From NCBI RefSeq assembly GCF_001563475.1, contig NZ_LPUT01000028.1, forward strand, positions 248,001 to 312,000: a stretch of DNA of 64,000 nt, in the 5' to 3' direction. The translations under genes were made by a program, and so were the position numbers. Each line of letters begins with the position of its first letter. Within the stretch, counting starts at the first letter, position 1. The notes under the pieces were generated by a model. That model searched no databases. It had not been told where the DNA came from and worked only from the letters and a program-made list of their open reading frames with translations. Source of the stretch: Sporosarcina sp. HYO08. Its GTDB lineage: Bacteria; Bacillota; Bacilli; Bacillales_A; Planococcaceae. Shown here in pieces: positions 18,472-28,513 of this stretch.

Positions 18472-18502
18472 AGGAACACTAGTAGGCGGGAGGCTTTAAT
18501 GG

Positions 18503-19060
18503 ATGAGTGAAAAAAAGAAGAAAAACGAAACGTGGGAATGGATGAAGGCGCTCTTAATAGCCTTTGGGCTTGCTGCAATTATTCGTGTATTTCTCTTTAC
18601 CCCAATTGTTGTGGACGGCGTGTCGATGATGCCGACATTGGAAAATGGCGATCGGATGATTGTCAATAAAATTGGCTATACAGTTGGTAAACCCGATCGT
18701 TTTGATATTGTCGTTTTCCACGCGCCTGAGCAGAAGGATTATATTAAACGGGTAATCGGACTTCCTGGGGATGAAGTGGAGTATCGTGATGATATTCTCT
18801 ACATTAATGGAGAACCGCAGTCAGAGCCATATTTAGATCAATACAAAGCTGAAATAACAGACGGCCCATTAACAGAGGATTTTACATTAGAGGAAAAAAT
18901 TCAAAGTAAAACTGTGCCGGAGGGGCATGTCTTTGTAATGGGAGATAATCGTCGTAAGAGCAAGGATTCTAGACATATCGGTGCTGTTCCAATCGAAGAG
19001 ATCATTGGCAGTACGAGTATCGTCTTTTGGCCGATTAAAGATATGGGTATTGTTAAATAA
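18503..19060 (+). CDS. lepB: Type I signal peptidase
   Basis: This membrane serine-lysine protease cleaves signal peptides of exported proteins on the outer face. One N-terminal membrane segment spans residues 15-37. The catalytic Ser41 is in GVSMMPTL and the general base Lys82 in [13 protein letters not shown]. The substrate-pocket box [14 protein letters not shown] is near the C-terminus; the usual GDNRxxSxDSR spacing is kept. At 185 residues it is of the short Gram-positive (P) type. GGGAGG precedes the ATG. B. subtilis 168 has no signal peptidase gene at this site. Confidence 0.95.
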   Translation: MSEKKKKNETWEWMKALLIAFGLAAIIRVFLFTPIVVDGVSMMPTLENGDRMIVNKIGYTVGKPDRFDIVVFHAPEQKDYIKRVIGLPGDEVEYRDDILYINGEPQSEPYLDQYKAEITDGPLTEDFTLEEKIQSKTVPEGHVFVMGDNRRKSKDSRHIGAVPIEEIIGSTSIVFWPIKDMGIVK

Positions 19061-19076
19061 GAAAGAAGGTAGCGGT

Positions 19077-19958
19077 ATGACAATTCAATGGTTTCCGGGG
19101 CATATGGCGAAAGCAAGAAGAGAAGTAACTGAGCAGTTAAAGCTTGTCGATATCGTCTTCGAATTGATTGATGCGAGACTTCCGCTTTCGTCTAGAAACC
19201 CAATGATTGATGAAGTGGTCCATCAAAAACCACGCCTTTTAATTTTAAATAAAATGGATTTGGCGGATGAAGCTGAAACGAAGCGATGGATTCGCTATTT
19301 TGAAGAACGAGGCATTCGGGCAGTTGCCATTAACTCATTCGAAGGAAAAGGGCTGCAAACAGTGACGAAAGCTGCCAAGGAAATCTTGGAGCCGAAGCTC
19401 GAAAGAATGCGCAAAAGGGGCATTCGTCCGGGAGCAATTCGTGCAATGATTGTTGGAATACCCAATGTCGGGAAATCGACTTTAATTAACCGGCTTGCAA
19501 GAAAAAATATCGCGAAAACGGGCAATAAACCAGGGGTGACCAAGGCGCAGCAATGGATTAAATTTGGTAAAGAGCTTGAATTGCTTGATACACCAGGAAT
19601 TCTTTGGCCAAAATTTGAGGACCAAGAAGTCGGCTACAAGCTTGCACTTACCGGAGCGATTAAAGATACAGTTGTGAATATGGAAGGTCTGGCGGTTTAT
19701 GGGCTGCGCTTTCTTGAAAAGCATTATCCGGATCGCTTAAAGGAGCGCTACGGGATTACGGCTGTTGGTGAAGATTTACTGGAACTTTTTACGCAAATTG
19801 GTGAGTTGCGAAAAGTTTATACATCTGGCGGTGAAGTCGATTTCGACAAAGTTGCAGAGCTTATCATTCGAGATATACGAAGTGAGTATCTTGGAAAACT
19901 GACATTCGATTTTACATCTGAAATTATAAATGATTCGGCCGATCTTGCCAGGGAGTAA
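19077..19958 (+). CDS. rbgA: Ribosome biogenesis GTPase RbgA (YlqF)
   Basis: RbgA is an essential, circularly permuted GTPase required for late 50S assembly. The permuted order is visible: G4 NKMD at 58-61 precedes G1 GIPNVGKS at 127-134, followed by G3 DTPG. The N-terminal [11 protein letters not shown] is diagnostic and the C-terminal ANTAR-like domain follows. ATG at 19077 has AGAAGGTAG upstream; an in-frame start at 18981 lies deep in lepB and is rejected. lepB and rbgA are 16 bp apart. Confidence 0.96.
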   Translation: MTIQWFPGHMAKARREVTEQLKLVDIVFELIDARLPLSSRNPMIDEVVHQKPRLLILNKMDLADEAETKRWIRYFEERGIRAVAINSFEGKGLQTVTKAAKEILEPKLERMRKRGIRPGAIRAMIVGIPNVGKSTLINRLARKNIAKTGNKPGVTKAQQWIKFGKELELLDTPGILWPKFEDQEVGYKLALTGAIKDTVVNMEGLAVYGLRFLEKHYPDRLKERYGITAVGEDLLELFTQIGELRKVYTSGGEVDFDKVAELIIRDIRSEYLGKLTFDFTSEIINDSADLARE

Positions 19959-19978
19959 TCTTGGTGATCGGCTTTTTT
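19938..19978 (+). terminator. Rho-independent terminator spanning the rbgA stop
   Basis: GCCGATC (19938-19944) inside the last codons of rbgA pairs with GATCGGC (19966-19972), followed by TTTTTT. The stop codon lies in the loop, so ribosomes finishing rbgA would disturb the stem. Confidence 0.7.
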
Positions 19979-20036
19979 GTTGATAATAATATTATATTGT
20001 CGATAGAAAGAATAAAGCAGAAAAAGGGAGATTTGA

Positions 20037-20807
20037 GTGAAAACAATTAAAGAGATTACAGAAATGCTTAATCGAACAATTGCACCAGAATCTTGGATGG
20101 ATGAACTCGCCGGTGATGGAAGGAAAGGTGTGCAATCGGCACTTGCACGCTGGCAACGCCAATATACCAAGAAATTGAAGGTTGAACAAGAGCATGCAGA
20201 GAAGAAAACGTTTGACGCGTCGTATGCACCATTTGAAGGTGCTTTAGTAGCAGGTGTCGATGAAGCTGGCAGAGGGCCGTTGGCGGGACCTGTCGTCACC
20301 GCAGCTGTCATTTTACCAGCAGACACACCTACATTAGTTGGTTTAGATGATTCAAAAGCCGTTTCTAAAATAGAACGTGATCGCCTCGCGCAGGAAATTC
20401 GACAAGCTGCCATTGCTTATTCTGTGCACGTTCAACCCGTTGAAGTGATCGACCAGCTATCGATTTACAAAGCGACAAAAGATTCAATGGAACGAGCGGT
20501 TACAAGTCTTGCCATCCGGCCTCATATGGTTCTTGCTGATGCTATGAATTTACAGGTAAGCCGCCCAGTGGAATCCATTATTAAAGGGGATGCAAAGAGC
20601 TTGGCAATCGCAGCAGCTTCTATTCTCGCCAAAACGACGAGGGATGCCATTATGACAGAAATACATAATGATTTTCCGCAATATCAATTTGAAAAGAACG
20701 CCGGTTACGGTACTGCTGAACATCTTCAAGCACTCCAAGAACATGGTCCTTGCGAACATCATCGCACAAGCTTTGAGCCGATTAAGTCAATGCGTGTGAA
20801 AAGGTGA
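20037..20807 (+). CDS. rnhB: Ribonuclease HII
   Basis: RNase HII removes ribonucleotides and RNA primers from DNA duplexes. The catalytic acidic pair Asp75-Glu76 is in VAGVDEAGRGPLAGPV. The other motif residues are in GLDDSKAVS, DAMNL and the GDAKSLAIAAASILAKTTRD segment. The roughly 60-residue N-terminal extension is typical for Bacilli. GTG at 20037 follows AAAAAGGGAG. A TATATT at 19993-19998 could be its -10 but has no good -35. The stop is six bases ahead of the ylqG ATG. Confidence 0.95.
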   Translation: MKTIKEITEMLNRTIAPESWMDELAGDGRKGVQSALARWQRQYTKKLKVEQEHAEKKTFDASYAPFEGALVAGVDEAGRGPLAGPVVTAAVILPADTPTLVGLDDSKAVSKIERDRLAQEIRQAAIAYSVHVQPVEVIDQLSIYKATKDSMERAVTSLAIRPHMVLADAMNLQVSRPVESIIKGDAKSLAIAAASILAKTTRDAIMTEIHNDFPQYQFEKNAGYGTAEHLQALQEHGPCEHHRTSFEPIKSMRVKR

Positions 20808-20812
20808 AAACA

Positions 20813-22474
20813 ATGATCCGTCAAACACAGATCCAAAATACAGCGGCTGCTGCGCAAACAAATTTAGTGAAACCGATTGTGTTGAAAGAAGGGCAACTGC
20901 TTTTTGGACAGATTAGGCAGCTCTATCCAGGGCAGCTTGCAGCGGTTCAAGTAGGTGCCCAAAAATTAATAGCAAAATTAGAAGTTCCTATGAAAAATGG
21001 TGACCAATATTATTTTCAAGTAAGTGCCATCGAACCAGAGACAAGATTGAAAATAATCGCTGGCCCCATCCATGCTATCGAGGGGAAAAAGCCAGCGGCG
21101 CATGTGTTGATTGATGCCTTAAAAGTGAAAGGTACACCTGAAATGATGTCCTTGCTTACGTGGATGACAAAAAATCAAGTACCCCTATCGCGTGACGAAC
21201 TCATAAAGGCGGAAAGTTTGATGAAAAGCATCGAAAACAATCGGTTAAAAGAAGGTTTGAACTCGATTCAAAAAATGTCAGTCCTTAACTTGCCATTTGA
21301 GAAACGTCACTTTCATGCCTTGCTCGGTGTGGAAATGAAAGAAGGATTGCATAAGGTTTTTGAGCCGCTTAGAAATTTGTTGGAATCTGATATAAATGTG
21401 CCTACAACAGAAAAAGAGAACCTTTTGAATTCGCTTAACCAATTGTCAAAGCCTTTTGCACAGGCAGCAAGCGGTGTCTTAGTGAGTCAAGTACTACAGT
21501 CCTTACTTAAGGGAGCGGGAACGTCATCGGAGCGTTTCACTCTGCTGCAGCTATTAAAAAACTTTCAATTTGTGCCGGAACATACAACTTTGCAAAATGT
21601 TCAGCAAGTATTAGGGGAATCGACGTTCAATACAGGAGAGCACCCGATGGTTTTTAAAACGGCTGTGGAACAAGTCATCTCGATGCCTTTTGACCGTTCC
21701 TCGCTAGACAATTTGCTGAAGCTTTTAGGACAACAGCCTGCCGAGCAAAATGGTATGCTTAAGGCGATTTATCAACATGCAGAGCAGTCGACTGATGAAG
21801 TTGTTCGGAAGATGCGTCAAAATGCGGAGTCAATCGTTGCATCTGCGATAGATAGTCAAGCGATGAAAGAAGCAATCCGAAGCTTAATTCATTCGTTGGG
21901 GCTTAACTATGAGGCGGAGTTATTAAAAGAAGATTCGCATATAGATCGCCTGGCAAGCTCGCTAAAGCCGCAGCTGCTTGCATTGCTACAAAATCCATCC
22001 CTTACATCGGCAGTTCGCGACGCGGCGGAAACAGTCGTGCTGCGCTTAAATGGCTCCCTGCTGCATTCAGGTGAAAATGGCGTACAGCACCAGCTTGTGA
22101 TGCAATTGCCACTTGAAATTTTTGGGCAGCAAATAGATGCAACCTTGCAATGGAATGGAAGAATGAAAGAAGATGGCCAAATTGATCCAGCGTATGCTCG
22201 AATTCTTTTTCATCTAAACTTGTCATTCATCGCACAAACCGTAATTGATATGCAAATCCAAAATCGAGTGGTTTCTATTACAATATTTAATGATTTGGAA
22301 CAATTAAAGAGCATTGGAGGCAATTTGGAAGCAATGCTTTCTGATGGACTAAAAAATAATGGATACAAGCTATCGGGTGTGTTTTTTAAATCTTATTTGA
22401 ATAAAAAAGAAGTTGAACAAGAAGTACTGTTACAAAGGAAATCTAGCAATCGAGGAGTCGATATTCGCATATGA
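20813..22474 (+). CDS. ylqG: YlqG, FliK-like hook-length-control-related protein
   Basis: The C-terminal part (about residues 420-530) resembles the FliK C-terminal domain that binds the FlhB cytoplasmic domain, with QLVMQLPLEIFGQQIDATLQWNGR and a hydrophobic LSFIAQTVIDMQIQNRVVSITIF segment. The long N-terminal part is helix-rich, low in aromatic residues, and not otherwise recognised. ATG at 20813 has AAAAGGTG seven bases upstream; the GTG at 20804 would overlap that site. It is paired with ylqH, an FlhB-like gene, at the same place as in B. subtilis. The function is unproven. Its partner pairing mimics the FliK-FlhB interaction. Confidence 0.75.
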   Translation: MIRQTQIQNTAAAAQTNLVKPIVLKEGQLLFGQIRQLYPGQLAAVQVGAQKLIAKLEVPMKNGDQYYFQVSAIEPETRLKIIAGPIHAIEGKKPAAHVLIDALKVKGTPEMMSLLTWMTKNQVPLSRDELIKAESLMKSIENNRLKEGLNSIQKMSVLNLPFEKRHFHALLGVEMKEGLHKVFEPLRNLLESDINVPTTEKENLLNSLNQLSKPFAQAASGVLVSQVLQSLLKGAGTSSERFTLLQLLKNFQFVPEHTTLQNVQQVLGESTFNTGEHPMVFKTAVEQVISMPFDRSSLDNLLKLLGQQPAEQNGMLKAIYQHAEQSTDEVVRKMRQNAESIVASAIDSQAMKEAIRSLIHSLGLNYEAELLKEDSHIDRLASSLKPQLLALLQNPSLTSAVRDAAETVVLRLNGSLLHSGENGVQHQLVMQLPLEIFGQQIDATLQWNGRMKEDGQIDPAYARILFHLNLSFIAQTVIDMQIQNRVVSITIFNDLEQLKSIGGNLEAMLSDGLKNNGYKLSGVFFKSYLNKKEVEQEVLLQRKSSNRGVDIRI

Positions 22475-22776
22475 ACAGTGAAAAGTCCACTCGAAAAAAA
22501 GCAGTCGCTTTAAGCTACGATCCCTCTCTTTCGGATGCACCGAAAGTTGTCGCAAAAGGGCAAGGTAAAATTGCAGAAACGATCCTGGAAAAAGCGACTG
22601 CACATAACATACCTATTCAAGAAGATTCAAGCCTTGTCGAACTGTTGGGACAGCTGAATATAGATGAGTCAATTCCTGAACCGCTATACGCCGCAGTCTC
22701 AGAAGTTTTTGCATACATTTATCGTATTGATCAAGAATATGGGACAAAAAGGAAAAAAGGTTTGCAAGAATTATAG
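22471..22776 (+). CDS. ylqH: YlqH, FlhB cytoplasmic-domain homologue
   Basis: This 101-residue protein matches only the C-terminal cytoplasmic domain of FlhB/EscU family export proteins: AVALSYDPSLSDAPKVVAKGQGKIAETILEKATAHNIPIQEDSSLVELL, then EPLYAAVSEVFAYIYRID. The autocleavage motif NPTH of true FlhB is absent; SYDPSLSDAP occupies its place. There is no membrane segment. The ATG overlaps the ylqG stop by four bases, so the two are translated together. It probably acts as a soluble FlhB-like partner of YlqG, which is inference. Confidence 0.8.
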   Translation: MNSEKSTRKKAVALSYDPSLSDAPKVVAKGQGKIAETILEKATAHNIPIQEDSSLVELLGQLNIDESIPEPLYAAVSEVFAYIYRIDQEYGTKRKKGLQEL

Positions 22777-22813
22777 CTTTTTCTGAAAAATGTCATCAAA
22801 CGATATTCAAATA

Positions 22814-22842
22814 TGGACATTATTTGACAAGTTGACTACAAT
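22814..22842 (+). promoter_or_regulatory. Sigma-A promoter of sucCD
   Basis: TGGACA (22814-22819), a 17-bp spacer and TACAAT (22837-22842) lie 50 bp upstream of the sucC ATG. A TTGACA at 22824-22829 is nearby but has no -10 at proper spacing. Confidence 0.55.
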
Positions 22843-22891
22843 AGTGAGGGTAGTAAGTAAAAGTTACACAAGTTTGATAGGGGGATGTAAG

Positions 22892-24052
22892 ATGAATATC
22901 CATGAATATCAAGGTAAGCAGCTCCTAAGACAATATGGAGTAGCTGTTTCAAACGGTACGGTCGCATTCTCACCTGATGAGGCAGTAAAAGCGGCTAAAG
23001 AACTCGGCACAGAAGTGATTGTTGTAAAGGCACAAATTCATGCAGGTGGACGCGGAAAAGCGGGCGGGGTTAAGATTGCTAAAAATCTTGACGAAGTACG
23101 TACATATGCTAAAGAGTTACTAGGCAAAACACTCATTACGCATCAAACTGGACCAGAAGGAAAAGAAGTGAAGCGTCTTCTGATCGAAGAAGGTTCCGAT
23201 ATAAAGAAAGAATACTATTTGGGCCTTGTGCTTGACCGTGCAACTGACCGTGTTACGTTAATGGGTTCTGAAGAGGGCGGCATGGACATCGAGGAAGTTG
23301 CGGAAGAAACACCGGAAAAAATCTTCAAAGAAGTGATTGACCCAGTTGTTGGCTTGACAGGATTCCAAGCGCGCCGCATGGCTTTTAACATGAACATTCC
23401 AAATCATCTTGTTAACAAAGCGGCTAAATTCATGCTTGGACTTTACCAAGTATTTGTAGACAAAGATGCTTCCATCGTTGAGATTAATCCACTAGTTGTA
23501 ACAGGCGATGATGATGTTCTTGCATTGGATGCAAAATTCAACTTCGACGAAAATGCGCTATACCGTCACAAGGACATTCAAGAGCTTCGCGACTTTGACG
23601 AAGAAGATCCAAAGGAAATTGAAGCGTCAAAATATGATCTAAGCTATATTTCCCTCGACGGCAACATCGGCTGCATGGTAAATGGAGCAGGTCTAGCGAT
23701 GGCTACGATGGATACAATCAACTATTACGGCGGCTCGCCTGCAAACTTCTTGGATGTTGGTGGCGGTGCAACTGCTGAGAAAGTTACGGAAGCATTCAAA
23801 ATCATTTTATCTGACGAGGCTGTTAAAGGGATCTTCGTTAACATTTTCGGCGGCATTATGAAATGTGACGTAATCGCAGAAGGTGTGATTGCTGCTGCGA
23901 AAGAAGTCGGCCTTCAAGTACCACTTGTTGTACGTCTAGAAGGTACAAATGTGGACAAAGGAAAAGCTTTATTAAATGAATCTGGACTGAATATCACTGC
24001 TGCCGATTCAATGGCAGACGGTGCACAAAAAATTGTTGAACTCGTAGGCTAA
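22892..24052 (+). CDS. sucC: Succinyl-CoA synthetase, beta subunit
   Basis: SucC is the nucleotide-binding, ATP-grasp chain of the TCA-cycle enzyme that makes ATP or GTP from succinyl-CoA. The start [17 protein letters not shown], the ATP-grasp lysine/glycine loop [15 protein letters not shown], the metal site VEINPLVV and the CoA/phosphate segment [11 protein letters not shown] with [10 protein letters not shown] are all visible. ATG at 22892 follows AGGGGGATG. An in-frame ATG at 22790 would place the promoter inside the gene. The length is 386. Confidence 0.97.
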   Translation: MNIHEYQGKQLLRQYGVAVSNGTVAFSPDEAVKAAKELGTEVIVVKAQIHAGGRGKAGGVKIAKNLDEVRTYAKELLGKTLITHQTGPEGKEVKRLLIEEGSDIKKEYYLGLVLDRATDRVTLMGSEEGGMDIEEVAEETPEKIFKEVIDPVVGLTGFQARRMAFNMNIPNHLVNKAAKFMLGLYQVFVDKDASIVEINPLVVTGDDDVLALDAKFNFDENALYRHKDIQELRDFDEEDPKEIEASKYDLSYISLDGNIGCMVNGAGLAMATMDTINYYGGSPANFLDVGGGATAEKVTEAFKIILSDEAVKGIFVNIFGGIMKCDVIAEGVIAAAKEVGLQVPLVVRLEGTNVDKGKALLNESGLNITAADSMADGAQKIVELVG

Positions 24053-24070
24053 GAAAGGCAGGGATAAACA

Positions 24071-24973
24071 ATGAGTATTTATATTAATAAAGATACAAAA
24101 GTAATCGTACAAGGTATTACAGGTGCAACAGCACTTTTCCATACAAAAGAAATGTTAGAATACGGTACGAAAATTGTCGGTGGTGTTACGCCAGGTAAAG
24201 GTGGAACAGAGGCTGCTGGCGTACCTGTTTTCAATACTGTTGAAGAGGCAGTAAAAGCTACTGGTGCTAATGTCTCCGTTATCTACGTACCCGCTCCGTT
24301 TGCTGCGGATGCGATTATGGAAGCGGTCGACGCTGAACTTGATATGACAATCTGTATTACAGAGCATATTCCGGTTCTTGATATGGTAAAAGTTAAACGT
24401 TATATGGAAGGCAAGAAAACACGTCTTGTTGGACCAAACTGCCCGGGTGTTATTACTTCTGATGAGTGTAAAATCGGCATTATGCCTGGATACATTCATA
24501 CAAAAGGCCATGTAGGTGTTGTATCACGTTCCGGAACATTAACATACGAAGCAGTACACCAACTTTCTCAAGCTGGCATCGGTCAAACGACAGCTGTTGG
24601 GATCGGTGGAGACCCTGTTAATGGGACAAACTTTATTGACGTCCTAAAAGAATTCAATGAAGACCCAGAAACGTACGCAGTTGTCATGATTGGTGAAATC
24701 GGTGGTACAGCAGAAGAAGAAGCTGCCGAGTGGATCAAAGAAAACATGACAAAGCCTGTTGTCGGCTTTATCGGCGGACAAACAGCACCTGAAGGAAAAC
24801 GTATGGGCCACGCGGGTGCCATCATTTCAGGCGGTAAAGGAACTGCGGCAGAAAAGATTAAGGCACTTAACGCTGCTGGTATCGAAGTTGCTGACACGCC
24901 ATCCGTTATCGGTGAAACATTAATTAAAGTCATCAAAGAAGAAGGTCTATACGAAAAGTGTAAAACACACTAA
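24071..24973 (+). CDS. sucD: Succinyl-CoA synthetase, alpha subunit
   Basis: SucD binds CoA and carries the phosphohistidine intermediate. His247 in [17 protein letters not shown] is the phosphorylated residue, and the CoA-binding Rossmann part has [13 protein letters not shown] and [17 protein letters not shown] and RSGTLTYEA complete the family pattern. At 300 residues it has normal length. It starts 18 bases after sucC with AAAGGCAGGG upstream and is followed by a terminator. Confidence 0.97.
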   Translation: MSIYINKDTKVIVQGITGATALFHTKEMLEYGTKIVGGVTPGKGGTEAAGVPVFNTVEEAVKATGANVSVIYVPAPFAADAIMEAVDAELDMTICITEHIPVLDMVKVKRYMEGKKTRLVGPNCPGVITSDECKIGIMPGYIHTKGHVGVVSRSGTLTYEAVHQLSQAGIGQTTAVGIGGDPVNGTNFIDVLKEFNEDPETYAVVMIGEIGGTAEEEAAEWIKENMTKPVVGFIGGQTAPEGKRMGHAGAIISGGKGTAAEKIKALNAAGIEVADTPSVIGETLIKVIKEEGLYEKCKTH

Positions 24974-24982
24974 GAAAATAGA

Positions 24983-25013
24983 GATGCGGCGGTCTTTCCG
25001 TCGCGTCCTTTTT
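24983..25013 (+). terminator. Rho-independent terminator after sucD
   Basis: GATGCGGCGG (24983-24992) pairs with CCGTCGCGTC (24998-25007), including a G-T pair, around TCTTT, followed by CTTTTTA. Confidence 0.75.
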
Positions 25014-25039
25014 ACTATATCTAAAAAAAGGAGCAATTT

Positions 25040-25927
25040 ATGGAGCTGACAGAATTTGAGAAAAGACTATTAGCATTACACTATGTGTATCCCGTTCCTT
25101 TGAGCCGACTAAGAAAGCTTTTTGAGAAAGACCCGGAACTCGAAAGGCTACCGACGTTACCAACAACACAAATATCGGAATTATTAGCGATTCCTTATAC
25201 GAAAGCACTGTTGTTGAAAAGTAACTTACATCAACATTTTGAGATCCCCTATGATCGGCTTTATGCACAAAAAGAGATCATCCCCATTCCGTTTTCCCAT
25301 TCCCATTATCCAGTTCAACTGCGAACACTTGTCGATCCACCTGCAGTTCTTTATGTAAAAGGAGATTGTACACTTTTAACGAATCCATATAAAATAGCTG
25401 TCATTGGCTCTCGGCAAGCAACAAGTTATTCCAAACAAGCATTGTCTTTGATCATTCCGCCCCTTGTACAACATCAGATTGTAATTGTGTCGGGGCTTGC
25501 AAAAGGAGCCGACACAATGGCACATGAGGTTGCCTTGCACTATGGGGGCAAGACAATCGCAGTGTTAGGTCATGGATTATTTCATCTATATCCTAAACAA
25601 AATAAGCGTTTAGCGGATGAAATTGGCAGAAATCACCTATTAGTGACTGAATATCCTCCCTATATGCAAGCGGCAAAATGGACTTTTCCAATGCGTAATC
25701 GGATCATCAGCGGCTTGTCGGATGCTGTCGTTATTACAGAGTCTGCCGAAAAAAGCGGAACGATGAGTACAGTTGAGCATGCGCTCGATCATGGAAAAGA
25801 TATTTTCGCAGTGCCGGGCTCTATTTTATCGCCGCTTTCAATAGGGCCCAATAAACTGATTAACGAAGGCGCAGAGCCGATTTGGAATGGTTATCAAATC
25901 ATTGAAAGTCTTTCATTTTCTCATTGA
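25040..25927 (+). CDS. dprA: DNA processing protein DprA
   Basis: DprA loads RecA onto incoming single-stranded DNA during natural transformation. The Rossmann-like core carries AVIGSRQATSYSKQAL, the phosphate-binding IVSGLAKGADTMAHEVAL, and TFPMRNRIISGLSDAVVITESAEKSGT. At 295 residues it matches Bacillus DprA in length. ATG at 25040 has AAAAAAGGAG nine bases upstream. It lies alone between the sucD terminator and the topA leader, so the organism may be transformable; other com genes are not in view. Confidence 0.95.
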   Translation: MELTEFEKRLLALHYVYPVPLSRLRKLFEKDPELERLPTLPTTQISELLAIPYTKALLLKSNLHQHFEIPYDRLYAQKEIIPIPFSHSHYPVQLRTLVDPPAVLYVKGDCTLLTNPYKIAVIGSRQATSYSKQALSLIIPPLVQHQIVIVSGLAKGADTMAHEVALHYGGKTIAVLGHGLFHLYPKQNKRLADEIGRNHLLVTEYPPYMQAAKWTFPMRNRIISGLSDAVVITESAEKSGTMSTVEHALDHGKDIFAVPGSILSPLSIGPNKLINEGAEPIWNGYQIIESLSFSH

Positions 25928-25959
25928 AGGAATGTCATCTCGTACTTTAAAGGTTGCAA

Positions 25960-26120
25960 TATAATGAAATCTGTTATACATTTTGCAACAGATATTCTTT
26001 TGAGTTCGTGCTCAAAAAAGAGGACTATGAAAATTGTTAAAGTGAAATGAAAAAAGCGATCAAAGTCAATCCTCTTTCACTGGAATAAATATTGAACCTC
26101 TATGAGGAGGCAAATAAACT
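25960..26120 (+). promoter_or_regulatory. Promoter -10 and structured leader of topA
   Basis: A perfect TATAAT (25960-25965) has no clear -35 at 16-18 bp. The 155-nt leader that would follow contains TTTTGAG (25998-26004) paired with CTCAAAA (26011-26017), and AAAGAGGA (26017-26024) matched by TCCTCTTT (26070-26077). GAGGAGG lies at the topA start. No protein-coding frame is visible. Confidence 0.4.
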
Positions 26121-28196
26121 ATGGCAGATTACTTAGTAATAGTGGAGTCCCCTGCAAAGGCTAAAACAATTGAGCGTTATTTGGGGAAAAAATATAAAGT
26201 TCGCGCTTCCCTTGGGCATTTGCGGGATCTACCGCGCAGTCAGATGGGTGTCGATACTGAAAATAATTACGAACCAAAGTACATTACCATTCGAGGGAAA
26301 GGTCCCATTTTACAAGAGCTGAAAAAGGACGCCAAAAAGTCCAAAAAAATCTTTCTCGCGGCTGACCCCGACAGAGAAGGGGAAGCGATTGCATGGCATT
26401 TAGCGCATCAGCTTGGGGTCGATATTGATTCCAAGTGCCGCGTCGTGTTTAACGAAATTACAAAAGATGCGATTAAAGATTCATTTAAAAATCCACGTCC
26501 AATTGATATGGATTTAGTGGACGCACAGCAGGCACGAAGAATATTGGATCGGTTAGTCGGTTACAATATTAGTCCGATTTTATGGAAGAAGGTTAAGAAA
26601 GGACTGTCAGCTGGACGTGTGCAGTCTGTTGCGTTGCGTCTCATTATTGACCGTGAAAATGAAATTAAAAACTTCGTTCCCGAAGAATACTGGAGTATTG
26701 AAAGTTTATTTGAAAAAGGTAAGAAAAATTTTGAAGCTGTTTTTTATGGAAATGCCAAGAAAAAAATAAAGCTAGAAAACAAAGAACAAGTTGAGGGAAT
26801 CCTCAGTCAGATCGAGGGCGATGAATTTGAAGTTGTGAAAGTAGTGAAGAAGGAACGGAAACGGAATCCAGCTCTTCCCTTTACGACGTCATCGCTACAA
26901 CAAGAGGCTGCACGTAAACTTAACTTTAGGGCGAAAAAGACGATGATGCTTGCCCAGCAACTGTATGAAGGTATTAACTTAGGAAAAGAAGGAAGCGTTG
27001 GTCTCATTACGTATATGAGAACAGATTCTACGAGAATTTCCGATACGGCGAAAGAGGAAGCGCAGTCATATATCGAAAGTTTCTATGGAAAAGACTATTT
27101 ATCGACTTCCAAGGGTGTTAAAAAAGAATCGGCGAATACCCAGGATGCACACGAAGCGGTTCGTCCGACGTCTGTCATGCGTTCGCCTTCATCTCTAAGG
27201 GAAATTTTGTCACGTGATCAGCTGCGCCTTTATAAACTTATTTGGGAGCGGTTCGTTGCCAGTCAAATGGCACCGGCTATTCTTGACACAGTTTCGGTAG
27301 ATTTGCTAAATAATGATGTTCGTTTCAGGGCAAATGGATCACAAGTTAAGTTTCAAGGCTTCATGAAAGTTTATATTGAAGGTACTGATGATAAAGAGGA
27401 AGAAAAGGATCGAATTCTTCCACCGCTTGAGGAAGGCGAACGTGTGAAATACAGTAACATTAATCCGAAACAGCACTTTACACAACCGCCTCCGCGTTAT
27501 TCAGAAGCGCGTTTAGTGCGAACGCTAGAAGAACTTGGCATTGGTCGACCGTCAACCTTTGCCCCAACTTTGGATACGATTCAAAGGCGTGGATATGTTA
27601 CGTTAGATGCGAAAAGATTCATCCCGACAGAACTAGGAGAAATTGTCCATCAAGCTGTTAATCAATATTTTCCAGATATTATTGACGTTGAGTTTACAGC
27701 CCAAATGGAAAAGGAACTGGACAGTGTGGAACATGGTTCGATCAAATGGGTTGAAGTCATCGATGAGTTTTACCGTGATTTTGAAAAACATGTCCAAGTA
27801 GCAGATGCAGAGATGGAAAAAATTGAAATAAAAGATGAACCCGCCGGCGAAGATTGTGATAAATGTGGATCGCCCATGGTATTTAAAATGGGACGATACG
27901 GAAAGTTTATGGCCTGTTCCAATTTCCCGGATTGCCGAAATACAAAAGCGATTATTAAACCAATCGGCGTCACTTGTCCGTCCTGTAAAGAAGGGCAAGT
28001 CGTTGAACGTAAAAGCAAAACAAAACGGATTTTTTACGGCTGTGACAGATATCCAGAATGTGAATACGTCTCATGGGATAAGCCTGTCGCAAGACCATGT
28101 CCGAAATGCGAAAGTACATTAGTCGAGAAAAAACTCAAAAAAGGCATTCAAATCCAATGTACAGAATGTGATTATAAAGAAGACCCACAACAATAG
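26121..28196 (+). CDS. topA: DNA topoisomerase I
   Basis: TopA relaxes negative supercoils through a 5'-phosphotyrosine intermediate. The TOPRIM domain shows [18 protein letters not shown], with [12 protein letters not shown] for metal binding. The catalytic Tyr298 is in [14 protein letters not shown]. The [18 protein letters not shown] segment is conserved. Three C-terminal Cys4 zinc ribbons are visible: [28 protein letters not shown] and CPKCES..CTEC. The length of 691 matches Bacilli. ATG follows GAGGAGG. Its TAG stop runs straight into a dispersed repeat. Confidence 0.97.
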   Translation: MADYLVIVESPAKAKTIERYLGKKYKVRASLGHLRDLPRSQMGVDTENNYEPKYITIRGKGPILQELKKDAKKSKKIFLAADPDREGEAIAWHLAHQLGVDIDSKCRVVFNEITKDAIKDSFKNPRPIDMDLVDAQQARRILDRLVGYNISPILWKKVKKGLSAGRVQSVALRLIIDRENEIKNFVPEEYWSIESLFEKGKKNFEAVFYGNAKKKIKLENKEQVEGILSQIEGDEFEVVKVVKKERKRNPALPFTTSSLQQEAARKLNFRAKKTMMLAQQLYEGINLGKEGSVGLITYMRTDSTRISDTAKEEAQSYIESFYGKDYLSTSKGVKKESANTQDAHEAVRPTSVMRSPSSLREILSRDQLRLYKLIWERFVASQMAPAILDTVSVDLLNNDVRFRANGSQVKFQGFMKVYIEGTDDKEEEKDRILPPLEEGERVKYSNINPKQHFTQPPPRYSEARLVRTLEELGIGRPSTFAPTLDTIQRRGYVTLDAKRFIPTELGEIVHQAVNQYFPDIIDVEFTAQMEKELDSVEHGSIKWVEVIDEFYRDFEKHVQVADAEMEKIEIKDEPAGEDCDKCGSPMVFKMGRYGKFMACSNFPDCRNTKAIIKPIGVTCPSCKEGQVVERKSKTKRIFYGCDRYPECEYVSWDKPVARPCPKCESTLVEKKLKKGIQIQCTECDYKEDPQQ

Positions 28197-28317
28197 AAAA
28201 GCGGAAGGCGGCGCTTAGATGCGGCAGACATAAGGCGAAGATGCGGGGTGGCGGTTTTTGCCACAGAGCAGCTTTGACTTATGACCAGAGCATCTGGCGC
28301 CTGAAGCTGGACAATAG
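28197..28317 (+). repeat. Dispersed structured repeat directly after topA (type B)
   Basis: The unit starts at the base after the topA stop and ends GAAGCTGGACAATAG. Helices are GGCG/CGCC, AGATGC with GCATCT, CATAAG with CTTATG, and apical GTGGC with GCCAC. It is the + orientation counterpart of the B units at 4093 and 4459, with several base changes. The second unit begins immediately afterwards, so this is a tandem pair. Confidence 0.88.
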
Positions 28318-28464
28318 AAAAGCGTAGGGCGCCTGCCTAGATGCGACAGGCGTTGGAAGACTGCCTTAAGGATGTCGGCCTAAGTTCGCCGCGTCCTGCG
28401 GCAACGGCTGACTGACTCGCATCCTGCGAGCCTCCGAGCATCTGCCGCCTGGAGTTAGACATCA
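28318..28464 (+). repeat. Dispersed structured repeat, long variant
   Basis: This unit has the family ends (AAAAGCGTAGGGCGCC and GGAGTTAGACATC), the helix AGATGC with GCATCT and the motif GACAGGCGTTGG. Its centre is longer and carries the hairpin-forming TTCGCCGCGTCCTGCGGCAA and CTCGCATCCTGCGAG. The same extra centre, with changes, is found in the first unit of the array (around 3984-4048), so it is a distinct sub-type and not a random insertion. Confidence 0.82.
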
Positions 28465-28513
28465 TAATCCGCCTAATCAGCAGAAACAACGAGAGGAAGA
28501 AGGTGATGACAGG

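Noticed and set aside
22471..22776. Truncated flhB pseudogene
   Set aside because: The gene has an intact frame, overlaps ylqG in a coupled arrangement and keeps the same domain limits as B. subtilis ylqH, so it is a genuine short gene.
28197..28464. tRNA-like genes
   Set aside because: The multi-helix folds look cloverleaf-like, but there is no T-loop GTTCRANNC box, no anticodon-arm geometry and no proper acceptor stem.
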